Below, piece by piece: positions 8,390 to 16,021 of a stretch of 64,000 bases of DNA; within the stretch, counting starts at the first letter, position 1, and the number at the start of each line of letters is the position of its first letter. The stretch comes from Nitrospira sp. (GTDB lineage: Bacteria > Nitrospirota > Nitrospiria > Nitrospirales > Nitrospiraceae): NCBI GenBank assembly GCA_022226935.1, contig CP092081.1, forward strand, positions 528,540 to 592,539, in the 5' to 3' direction. Under the pieces are notes generated by a model. It was not told the DNA's origin and made no database searches. It saw only the letters and a program-made list of their open reading frames with translations. The translations under genes were made by a program, and so were the position numbers.

Positions 8390-10177
8390 ATGCAAGTGGA
8401 GACGATTCCTGTCTTGCTGGCTGCAAAAATTCGTTCGGCGCTGGATAACGAGACGATTCCGGTTCATGTCGTTCCGTCGGCGGATCGGCGGTTTGGCGAC
8501 TATCAAACCACCGTGGCGATGCAAGTGGCCAAACAACGGGGCGTCAATCCTCGGACGTTGGCTCAGGAGATCACGTCCCGAATCGATATGGCGCCGATGG
8601 GACCCCCGCCGGAGATTGCCGGGGCCGGCTTCATCAATTTTCGGCTCGACCCTCACTGGCTGGCCGCCAGAACCGCCGCCTTGGCGGCGGATGCACGATT
8701 GGGTTGTCCGCCGATTCTCCGCCGGACGCTCGTGGTGGATTTTTCTTCCCCGAACGTCGCCAAGTCCATGCATGTCGGGCACATTCGTTCGACGATTCTG
8801 GGCGATTGCATTTGCCGAATCGGCCGCTTCCTGGGGCATCGCGTCATCGCGGACAACCATATCGGCGATTGGGGCACCCAGTTCGGGATCTTGCTGGTCG
8901 GTTGGAACACGTTGCTGAACCGAGAGGCCTTGGCGAAGGAGCCGATCGCCGAGTTGGAGCGTCTGTATAAAACCGTGAGCGCGCAATGTGATCCCGACAA
9001 ACCCGGTTACGACCCTGGGCTGCGCGCGCAGGCCAAGCAGGAACTCGTGAAATTGCAGGCCGGTGACTCGAAAAACCTGGCGAGTTGGCGCGAGATGATC
9101 CGCCTGTCGCAGATCCAATTCGACGAGGTGTATGCCCGCTTGGGAGTCCGGTTCGATCACATGTATGGAGAATCGTTTTATAATCCTGCGCTGAAAGGCG
9201 TGGTCGAAGATCTGTTGCAAAAAGGGGTGGCCCGAGAGAGCGAGGGGGCGGTCTGTGTCTTCAGCGACCATACGGTCCCTGAAAAAGACGATCCTTTTTT
9301 GATTCAGCGCGACGGGCAATGGGTCGACGTGCCGGCCATTGTCCAGAAAGCCGACGGGGCCGCCAATTACATGACGACGGATCTGGCGACGTTGGATTAT
9401 CGCCTGCGCGAGTTTTCGCCAGACGACATCGTATATGTGACGGACGGACGGCAACAGCAGCACTTCCGTCAACTGTTCGCCGTTTTTCGCCGCTGGCGTC
9501 CGGAGGCCGCCGCGCGAGTCACCTTGAGCCATGTCTGGTTCGGCAGCATTCTAGGAGAGGACAACAAGCCCTTCAAAACCCGCAGCGGAGACACGGTCAA
9601 ATTGGCCGATCTGCTGGACGAAGCGGTCGAACGGGCCGAGCGCCTCATCGCCGAGCGAAATCCCGAACTGGACCCCGCCGAACGCGCGGCCACCGCCCGC
9701 ATCATCGGCCTCGGCGCCGTGAAATATGCCGATTTGTCGCCCAACCGGCAGGGCGACTACGTGTTCAACTGGGACAAGATGCTGAGTTTCCAGGGCAACA
9801 CCGCGCCCTACCTACAATACAGTTATGTGCGGATCCAAAGTATCTTCCGGAAATCCGCGGAGGGTGGGCGACCGGTAGCGGCGCCGGCCGCCGATAGCCC
9901 GTTGACGTTGACCGAGGAGGCGGAGATTCTATTGGCCAAACGGTTGAATCAATTCGGCGAAATCTTGCCTCAGGTGATCGTCGACTACAAGCCCAATATC
10001 TTGGCGACCTACCTGTTCGATCTGGCCGGCTGCTTCCACAATTTTTTCGAATCTTGCCCCGTGCTCAAATCCGAAGAGCCGATACGGTCGTCGCGCCTTG
10101 CGCTCTGCCACGTCACAGGGCGCATGTTGCGTGAGGGACTGGCGATGTTGGGAATCGAAGTCCCGGAGCGGATGTAA
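8390..10177 (+). CDS. argS: arginyl-tRNA synthetase
   Basis: ArgRS charges tRNA-Arg. The class I HIGH motif appears as SSPNVAKSMHVGHIRSTILGD. The canonical KMSK is replaced by the FKTRSGDTVKLADLLDEA region, as in many ArgRSs. The DALR anticodon-binding domain is at the C-terminus (APYLQYSYVRIQSIFRK, ending in LAMLGIEVPERM). I prefer ATG 8390 (595 residues), because AAGGAAG at 8374-8380 is then 9 bases upstream. An in-frame ATG at 8381 would touch that site and would be too close. It is probably the last gene of the rightward run and converges with the gene at 10216. Confidence 0.96.
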   Translation: MQVETIPVLLAAKIRSALDNETIPVHVVPSADRRFGDYQTTVAMQVAKQRGVNPRTLAQEITSRIDMAPMGPPPEIAGAGFINFRLDPHWLAARTAALAADARLGCPPILRRTLVVDFSSPNVAKSMHVGHIRSTILGDCICRIGRFLGHRVIADNHIGDWGTQFGILLVGWNTLLNREALAKEPIAELERLYKTVSAQCDPDKPGYDPGLRAQAKQELVKLQAGDSKNLASWREMIRLSQIQFDEVYARLGVRFDHMYGESFYNPALKGVVEDLLQKGVARESEGAVCVFSDHTVPEKDDPFLIQRDGQWVDVPAIVQKADGAANYMTTDLATLDYRLREFSPDDIVYVTDGRQQQHFRQLFAVFRRWRPEAAARVTLSHVWFGSILGEDNKPFKTRSGDTVKLADLLDEAVERAERLIAERNPELDPAERAATARIIGLGAVKYADLSPNRQGDYVFNWDKMLSFQGNTAPYLQYSYVRIQSIFRKSAEGGRPVAAPAADSPLTLTEEAEILLAKRLNQFGEILPQVIVDYKPNILATYLFDLAGCFHNFFESCPVLKSEEPIRSSRLALCHVTGRMLREGLAMLGIEVPERM

Positions 10178-10215
10178 GCTGCCGGATCGTCTGTCCGATC
10201 TGATGCTCCGGCGTC

Positions 10216-10734
10216 TTACTTCACCAGAAAGGCCTTTGAATCCTCACCGGAAGCGGTGGTGACGGTCATCATGGCCATGCCTTTGCGTCTGTTTTTGGGT
10301 ACGGTTGCGGTGATTTGAGTATCGCTGACGAAGGTGAATGCCGCGGGATAGCCGGGGCCGAACGACAATGATCGCAGGCAGGCGGCCGGACCGAACCCCT
10401 TGCCCGAGATCGTCACCGTCTCGCCAGGTTTGCCTTCGTCCGGCCGCACCGATTGTACTACCGGCGCTTCGCCGAAACAGGCCTGCGCCTGGGCTGCGGT
10501 TTCTGCCGACGTGTACTTGGGAGCCTGGCCTTTGGCGGCAGCCGACGACTTCGCCTTCTGACTTCCGCTCTTCGCGGTCGCCTTTTTTTCAGGAGTCTTT
10601 TTTGTTGCCGGTGCGGCCTGTTCAGCCGGCTTCTTGGTGTCCTCGGCGGCCACGGCGGGGATAACCCCTCCCAGCAGCACAAATCCCATCACCGTCGACC
10701 ACACAATACTCTGCTTCTCGCTTTGCCTCCGCAT
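10216..10734 (-). CDS. exported IPT/TIG-domain protein
   Basis: I place the start at 10734 because a perfect TTGGAGG lies 6 bases upstream; a longer open frame exists but has no such site. The 172 residues begin with a signal peptide (VMGFVLLGGVIPAVAAE). A Lys/Ala/Pro-rich linker (about 30-75) follows, then a C-terminal immunoglobulin-like IPT/TIG fold: VQSVRPDEGKPGETVTISGKGFG and ITATVPKNRRKGMAMMTVTT. The protein is likely periplasmic or surface attached. It follows acs on the same strand after 46 bases and may be co-transcribed. Function unknown. Confidence 0.72.
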   Translation of the reverse strand: MRRQSEKQSIVWSTVMGFVLLGGVIPAVAAEDTKKPAEQAAPATKKTPEKKATAKSGSQKAKSSAAAKGQAPKYTSAETAAQAQACFGEAPVVQSVRPDEGKPGETVTISGKGFGPAACLRSLSFGPGYPAAFTFVSDTQITATVPKNRRKGMAMMTVTTASGEDSKAFLVK

Positions 10735-10780
10735 GACCGGCCTCCAATAAAAATGATGCATTGACTGAAGACGCATCGTT

Positions 10781-12670
10781 TCAATCTTCAATCGTCGAAA
10801 TATCGCCCACGTCCTGTCCCAACTCCTTCGCTTTGAGGACTCGCCGCATGATTTTTCCGGAACGTGTTTTTGGCAACGATGACACAATATCAATTTCCTG
10901 CGGCACGGCGATTTTCCCCAGTTCCTTCAGCACGTGGTCTTTGAGTGACTGCACCAGCTCCTTCGAGTCCTGGTAGCCCTGCTTCAGAATGACAAAGGCT
11001 TTGATTGCTTCTCCGGCGGTCCGGTGTGGCTTGCCGATCACGGCGGCTTCGGCCACCGCCTCGTGACTCACCAAGGCGCTTTCGACTTCCGCCGTCCCGA
11101 TGCGGTTACCCGCCACTTTGATCACATCGTCGGCGCGGCCCATGAACCACATGTAGCCGTCCTGGTCTTTGCGGCAGACGTCGCCCGCCGTATAACAATT
11201 GGGAATGGTGTTCCAGTAGACCTTGTATCGATCCGGGTCCTTATAAATGGTGCGCATCATTGAGGGCCAGGGTTTCTTGATCACGGCAAAGCCGCCGGCA
11301 TTACTCGGCAGACTGTTTCCTTCCTTATCCACCACGTCGGCTTCAATGCCGAGAAACGGCCTCGTGGCCGAACCGGGCTTGAGCGGGACTGACGGGAGTG
11401 GCGTGACCAGGATCGCGCCGGTTTCCGTTTGCCACCAAGTGTCCATGATGGGTTTGTCGCTGCCGGTCACGCGGTAGAACCATTCCCAGGCTTCGGGATT
11501 GATGGGTTCGCCGACGCTGCCGAGGATGCGCAATGTGGACAGGTCATATTTCTTAGGCCAGTCTTCGCCATACTTCATCAACAGCCGGACGGCCGTGGGG
11601 GTGGTGTAGAAGATGGAAACGCCATATCGTGAGATGAGATCCCACCAGCGGCCGGGGTTGGGGTAATCGGGTTTGCCCTCGGCCATGAGGATCGTCGCGC
11701 CGTTCAACAGCGGGCCATACACGATGTAACTGTGCCCAGTCACCCAGCCCGGGTCGGCCACGCAGAAATAGACGTCGTCCTCTTTGAGGTCGAACACATA
11801 TTTTGTGGTGATGTAGGTGCCGACCATATAGCCGCCATGGACGTGGACGACACCTTTCGGTTTGCCCGTAGTCCCTGACGTGTAGAGGATGTAGAGCGGC
11901 GTTTCGGCATCAAGCGGCTCTGCGGCACAGACAGCGCTCTGCTCCTTGAGCCAATCGGCCCAATCGATTTCTTTCGGCGCAGTGAGCGCAACGCTGAGAG
12001 CGTCTCGGCGCACCACGATGACTTTTTCCACGGAGGGGCAGGATTGCACGGCCGCATCGACTACAGGTTTGAGGGGAATTGTTTTTCCGCGGTCGTAGCC
12101 GACGTCAGCGGTGATGACTAGCCGCGCTTCCGCATCCTGAATGCGGCTTGCAAGGGCCGGCGCACTAAACCCGGAATACACGACGCTATGAATGATGCCG
12201 AGGCGGGCGCAGGCTAGCATGGCCACGACCTGCTCGGGAATCTTCGGCAGATAAATCGTGACGCGATCGCCCTTGTTCAAGCCAAGCGCCTTGAGGGCGT
12301 TGGCGCAACGGTTGACCTGACGCAGCAGCTCCCCATAGGTGAAGATGCGTTCTTCACCGTTCTCGCCCACCCAGATGATGGCCACTTTATTGCGGCGCCA
12401 GCTGTTCGCATGGCGATCGAGACAATTGTAGGCAATATTACAGGTCGCGCCGACGAACCATTTTGCCCAGGGGTAGTTCCACTCGAGGACCCGGCTCCAT
12501 GGCGAGAACCAATCCAGCTCCTTGGCCACCCCGCCCCAAAACGCTTCCGGATCGGCGATCGAAGCTTTGTATGCCTGATCATAATCCTGAATATGAGCGG
12601 CCGCCTTGGTTTTGGCGGTCGGCTGAATGACACGTCCTTCTTTCAATAGCGTATCGATTTTCTCGCTCAT
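10781..12670 (-). CDS. acs: acetyl-CoA synthetase (AMP-forming)
   Basis: The enzyme activates acetate to acetyl-CoA through acetyl-AMP. The 629 residues contain the adenylate-forming P-loop YTSGTTGKPKGVVHVHGG, the WWQTETG motif, and the C-terminal hinge with PKTRSGKIMRR, whose lysine is the usual site of regulatory acetylation. I place the start at ATG 12670 (MSEKIDTLL), with GGAGG 11 bases upstream. A GTG 18 bases further up is also in frame, but it would overlap that site. It would allow use of acetate as carbon or recycling of internal acetate. Confidence 0.96.
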   Translation of the reverse strand: MSEKIDTLLKEGRVIQPTAKTKAAAHIQDYDQAYKASIADPEAFWGGVAKELDWFSPWSRVLEWNYPWAKWFVGATCNIAYNCLDRHANSWRRNKVAIIWVGENGEERIFTYGELLRQVNRCANALKALGLNKGDRVTIYLPKIPEQVVAMLACARLGIIHSVVYSGFSAPALASRIQDAEARLVITADVGYDRGKTIPLKPVVDAAVQSCPSVEKVIVVRRDALSVALTAPKEIDWADWLKEQSAVCAAEPLDAETPLYILYTSGTTGKPKGVVHVHGGYMVGTYITTKYVFDLKEDDVYFCVADPGWVTGHSYIVYGPLLNGATILMAEGKPDYPNPGRWWDLISRYGVSIFYTTPTAVRLLMKYGEDWPKKYDLSTLRILGSVGEPINPEAWEWFYRVTGSDKPIMDTWWQTETGAILVTPLPSVPLKPGSATRPFLGIEADVVDKEGNSLPSNAGGFAVIKKPWPSMMRTIYKDPDRYKVYWNTIPNCYTAGDVCRKDQDGYMWFMGRADDVIKVAGNRIGTAEVESALVSHEAVAEAAVIGKPHRTAGEAIKAFVILKQGYQDSKELVQSLKDHVLKELGKIAVPQEIDIVSSLPKTRSGKIMRRVLKAKELGQDVGDISTIED

Positions 12671-12730
12671 GAGTAGCCATACCTCCACAAAGCGCGGCCC
12701 TGTCCGGTGCGCGGTTCAATCTCTACGGCA

Positions 12731-12883
12731 TTATGCGGATGGGGCGGAGGAACTGCAACCCTTGCACTGCTGTGAGCCGTCGCTCGCGAGCAGCGAATGG
12801 CCGCAGGGGGCAAGCGCTGGCGCCGAGTGCCTTTCTTGACAGTCGGGACGGAGCGAGGGTAGGCTGAGTCGGTTGCCTTTCAC
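12731..12883 (-). CDS. possible 50-residue zinc-ribbon peptide
   Basis: A GTG at 12883 with an AGGA about 8 bases upstream opens a 50-residue frame ending at 12731, 60 bases ahead of acs on the same strand. The peptide carries CQERHSAPALAPCGH followed by QQCKGC, a spacing of Cys/His pairs that could bind one zinc ion. No other known feature fills this stretch. It may be a small regulator co-transcribed with acs, or a chance frame in GC-rich DNA. Support is only the start signal and the Cys pattern. Confidence 0.28.
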   Translation of the reverse strand: MKGNRLSLPSLRPDCQERHSAPALAPCGHSLLASDGSQQCKGCSSSAPSA

Positions 12884-12898
12884 TGGATCATCCTGCTG

Positions 12899-14278
12899 AT
12901 GCGTTCGCCGAGCTCTCTCAGTTTCCCCCGGATGATCGCCTGCCTCGCCGCCTTGTGCGTCGCCGGAATGTCCACTGATCACGCCGTTGCCCAGGTCGGG
13001 AAGCCGGAGGGGCTGTACTACAAATCATGGGCCGTCGTTGTCGGCGTCGAGAATTATCTCGTCGCGCCGAAGGTCCCGGGAGCGCTCGAAAGCTCGCACG
13101 CGGTGGCTGAGGCGTTGCGAGGGCTCGGGTTCGATGAGGTCATTGAAATCCAGGACAAGGAGGCGGCCTCTAAACGTCTGCTTCACATCCTCAATGACTA
13201 CCTGCCGCGGAAAGTGGGTCGGCAGGACCGCATCGTCTTCTTTTTCGCCGGCCATGCCGGGGTGATGCAGGATTCTCAATCCAAGGATTCGGGCTTTGTG
13301 GTGCCGTGGGACGCGCAGCTGAGCAATCCCGCCAAAGCCATTACCCTGGATCAGCTCAAGGAGTTCAGCCGGCGGTCGGCCTCCAAACATATCCTGATGG
13401 TGTTCGATGCCAACCTGCGTGGCTGGGACGTGACGGCGCCGCAGCCCCTCTCGCTGGAAGGGCGGTTGTCGCCGGAAGATGACACCGAGAAGCGATCGGT
13501 GCAAGTACTCACGGCAGCCGAAAAGGAAGAATCAGTTAGTCGTGCGGCGGGGCAGAGCGCGTTCGTGACGGCGTTGGTAGCCGGGCTGAAGGGTGCGGCA
13601 GACCTGAATAAAAACGGTTGGATCATGGCCAGTGAACTCGCGGCCCAGGTGAAGCAGGACGTGGAGCGTGAGACCAAGGGCGCGCAACATCCGCAGTTCC
13701 TTCAACTCGAGGGGGACGGCGACGTCATTCTCGTCGAAGGGCGGAAGGACATGTTTTCGGTCGGCAAGGAACCGAGCACCGAAGCAGACCGGATAAAGGA
13801 AGCCCGGGTTCAATATGAACAGGCATTCGCGTTATTGCAGCAGCAGAAGTCGGCCGAAGAAGCGCTGGAGCGGCTTAATCGCGCCATCACTTACGATCCG
13901 TCTTTCGGTGACGCGTATGTGTTGAAGAGTTATATCCGCCTGGAGGTGTTGCCCAACCTCGAGGAATCATTGGCGGCGGCGCAGGCCGCGGTGCAGCATG
14001 CGCCCCAGAATCCGGACTCCCACTACTCATTGGCGCTGGCCCTCGAAAAGAAAGGCCAGCACCAAGAGGCGGAGCGGGCGATGCTGCAGGCATTGGCCGT
14101 GAATCCGACCTATACCGATGTCTATTTTTCGCTGGGCACCCTGTACGCCGACCACTTGAATGAGCCGCTGAAGTCGATCGACGCCTTTCGCCGATATTTG
14201 GAATTAGGCGGCCAGAGCGAGCGCGCCACCCGCGCCGTTCAGGGTGATCGTGCTCCCGGTGAGAGACCCGCTCCCTAG
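12899..14278 (+). CDS. caspase-fold protein with TPR repeats, catalytic Cys missing
   Basis: This 459-residue protein begins with a signal-like segment (MIACLAALCVAGMSTDHAVAQ). A caspase-like (peptidase C14) fold follows: KSWAVVVGVENY, HAVAEALRGLGFDEV, RIVFFFAGHAG (His119 of the dyad) and VVPWDAQL. Where active members have the cysteine in a DACFSG-type motif, this one reads VFDANLRGW, with Asn172 in the Cys position. It should therefore be proteolytically inactive and act as a binding module. The C-terminal half (about 300-440) contains at least three TPR-like helical pairs (DAYVLKSYIRLE, DSHYSLALALEKKGQHQEAE, DVYFSLGTLYADH), suited to protein-protein contacts in the periplasm. Confidence 0.85.
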   Translation: MRSPSSLSFPRMIACLAALCVAGMSTDHAVAQVGKPEGLYYKSWAVVVGVENYLVAPKVPGALESSHAVAEALRGLGFDEVIEIQDKEAASKRLLHILNDYLPRKVGRQDRIVFFFAGHAGVMQDSQSKDSGFVVPWDAQLSNPAKAITLDQLKEFSRRSASKHILMVFDANLRGWDVTAPQPLSLEGRLSPEDDTEKRSVQVLTAAEKEESVSRAAGQSAFVTALVAGLKGAADLNKNGWIMASELAAQVKQDVERETKGAQHPQFLQLEGDGDVILVEGRKDMFSVGKEPSTEADRIKEARVQYEQAFALLQQQKSAEEALERLNRAITYDPSFGDAYVLKSYIRLEVLPNLEESLAAAQAAVQHAPQNPDSHYSLALALEKKGQHQEAERAMLQALAVNPTYTDVYFSLGTLYADHLNEPLKSIDAFRRYLELGGQSERATRAVQGDRAPGERPAP

Positions 14279-14365
14279 CAGCACCACCTGGAACATCGTC
14301 AGACTCTATTGAGTGTTTTGCGCCGTGAGAGAACGTGCTGCGACGTAGTGGCTCTCATTCTACGG

Positions 14366-14536
14366 CTAGTCCTTACCGCCACCCTTCAGATATCCCAGTC
14401 CGATCTTCAACGCTCGGCGCGTGATCTCGGGCCAACGCACTTGGGGATATTCCGCCAGCACGGCGGCCGCCTTCGGATCCTGAATATCGAGTTGAACGAC
14501 CCGAATGATGCCGTCTTCAATCTGAACGTCAGCCAT
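14366..14536 (-). CDS. small conserved-looking protein of 56 residues
   Basis: An ATG at 14536 has a textbook AAGGAGA 8 bases upstream. It opens a 56-residue frame: MADVQIEDGIIRVVQLD, then DPKAAAVLAEYPQVRWPEITRRALKIG, ending GYLKGGGKD. It contains no cysteines and no signal. The N-terminal alternation suggests beta strands followed by a helix, somewhat like a ribbon or antitoxin-type fold, but I cannot name a family. It stands alone, facing away from the lipoprotein operon. Confidence 0.6.
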   Translation of the reverse strand: MADVQIEDGIIRVVQLDIQDPKAAAVLAEYPQVRWPEITRRALKIGLGYLKGGGKD

Positions 14537-14616
14537 TGGTTTCATCTCCTTCGCGCATGCTACGTAAAAATGTTTCCCTTGCGGGTGCGGACGTCAACCG
14601 CCAGACCGGTTCCGCG

Positions 14617-14645
14617 TTGACAGCCTTGGGGGTGCATGTTAGCAT
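14617..14645 (+). promoter_or_regulatory. sigma-70 promoter of the lipoprotein operon
   Basis: A consensus -35 TTGACA at 14617-14622 is followed after exactly 17 bases by TAGCAT at 14640-14645, a 4/6 match to the -10 box. It points right toward the LPP20-like gene at 14772. The expected transcript start near 14652 leaves a leader of about 120 bases. This is the best promoter match that I found in the window. Confidence 0.65.
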
Positions 14646-14771
14646 AAAAACTCGTTTTTTCGCGCCATTGTGTCTCGTCACCCAGTGAACCACACACGTC
14701 GATCTTCCATCATCTTGCCGCATACAACCGAGCCATCGGATCTCACAGGTGCCACACCAAGGAGGAATCGT

Positions 14772-15338
14772 ATGAGCAGAGTAGAGGGGGCTTTCTCGAA
14801 GTTCACCGGAAGCGCGTTGATGCTGGTACTCCTCATCGGGCTGACGGCCTGCGGTGGTCCCCCGAACTGGGTCAAAAAAGGATCCGGCGCCTTCAATGAA
14901 AAAAGCGACAAATCCTTCTATGGTGTCGGCTCGGTGGTGGGCGTGCGGAACGAACCGTTAGCCTGGGATACGGCGGAGAATCGCAGCCGCGCGGAAATCG
15001 CCAAGACCTTTGAAACGTACACCGCGTATTTGATGCGCGATTATGCGGCCTCCACGACGGCCGGTGATTTTTCTCGCAACAGTGAAGAGCAGAACATCGA
15101 GCGGGCCGTGAAAACGTTCTCCGCGGTGACGCTGAACGGCGTCAAGCCCATGGACCGGTATAAGGATGAGAAGTCCGGCACCTATTACGTCCTCACCAAG
15201 CTCAGCCTTGAAGACATGAAGAATAATCTGGAGCAAGCCAAAGAACTCAATAGCCAGGTCCGTGACTTCGTGCGCAAGAATGCCGACCGGTTGTTCGATC
15301 GTCTGGAGAAAGAAGAAGACAAGCGGGCGACCAAATAA
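14772..15338 (+). CDS. LPP20-like outer-membrane lipoprotein
   Basis: The ATG at 14772 follows AAGGAGGAATCGT and gives 188 residues. The signal peptide ends in the lipobox LTAC (LVLLIGLTACGGPPNWVKKG). The PNWV motif right after the lipidated cysteine, then FYGVGSVVG and a run of short helices and strands (AEIAKTFETYTAYLM), is the LPP20 family pattern. In that family the Ala-rich DTAENRSRAEIAK segment helps oligomer formation. It is the first gene of a four-gene envelope cluster and probably sits on the inner face of the outer membrane. Confidence 0.8.
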   Translation: MSRVEGAFSKFTGSALMLVLLIGLTACGGPPNWVKKGSGAFNEKSDKSFYGVGSVVGVRNEPLAWDTAENRSRAEIAKTFETYTAYLMRDYAASTTAGDFSRNSEEQNIERAVKTFSAVTLNGVKPMDRYKDEKSGTYYVLTKLSLEDMKNNLEQAKELNSQVRDFVRKNADRLFDRLEKEEDKRATK

Positions 15339-15377
15339 TCGAGGCGTGATCCGGGTTTGTGGCCGGGAGGAGTGAGC

Positions 15378-16007
15378 ATGATCGAACGGGGGGAGCGTTC
15401 AGTGTTGCGAGCATGTGTCGTGGGGCTGCTGGTGGGCTGTGCCGCTGCGGTCAGCGGGTGCGGCCACGAGACCAAGGTGACGCGGGTCGATACGGGGACG
15501 GTCACTGACCTCAGCGGGCGTTGGAACGATACGGACTCCCAAATGGTGGCCGAGGCGATGGTGAAGGAAGCCCTCGCGAATCCCTGGCTCGGCAACTTCA
15601 CGAAGGGCAAGAATCGCCAGCCCGTGGTGATCGTCGGAACGGTGCTCAATAAGAGCCATGAGCATATCAACGTGCAGACGTTCGTGAACGATCTGGAGCG
15701 AGAGTTGACCAATTCGCAGAAAGTCACGTTCGTCGCCGCCAAGGGTGAACGAGATGAGGTGCGGGAGGAACGCCGCGAACAGGCTGTGCATGCCCGAGAA
15801 GATACGCAAAAAGCGCCGGGCAAGGAAATCGGCGCGGATTATATGATGCGTGGCAGCATTGCCACCATTCTTGACGAGCAGGACGGGGCCAAAGCGGTCT
15901 TCTATCAGATCGATCTGGAAATGGTCGACCTGGAAAACAATGTGAAGTCCTGGTTCGGCCAGAAAAAGATCAAGAAAGTCATCGAAAAGAAACGCACGAT
16001 TTTTTAG
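15378..16007 (+). CDS. LpoB-like lipoprotein (penicillin-binding-protein activator family)
   Basis: The ATG at 15378 lies behind GGGAGGAG; the 209-residue product has the lipobox VSGC after GLLVGCAAA. The mature domain matches the LpoB/COG3417 fold: TGTVTDLSGRWNDTDSQMVAEAMVKE near the N-terminus, RQPVVIVGTVLNKSHEHINVQTF, and GADYMMRGSIATI before a strand IDLEMVDLENN. In E. coli LpoB crosses the periplasm to activate PBP1b. The same role here is likely by family but unproven. A strong hairpin follows 38 bases after the stop. Confidence 0.82.
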   Translation: MIERGERSVLRACVVGLLVGCAAAVSGCGHETKVTRVDTGTVTDLSGRWNDTDSQMVAEAMVKEALANPWLGNFTKGKNRQPVVIVGTVLNKSHEHINVQTFVNDLERELTNSQKVTFVAAKGERDEVREERREQAVHAREDTQKAPGKEIGADYMMRGSIATILDEQDGAKAVFYQIDLEMVDLENNVKSWFGQKKIKKVIEKKRTIF

Positions 16008-16021
16008 CCAGACGTATTCAG

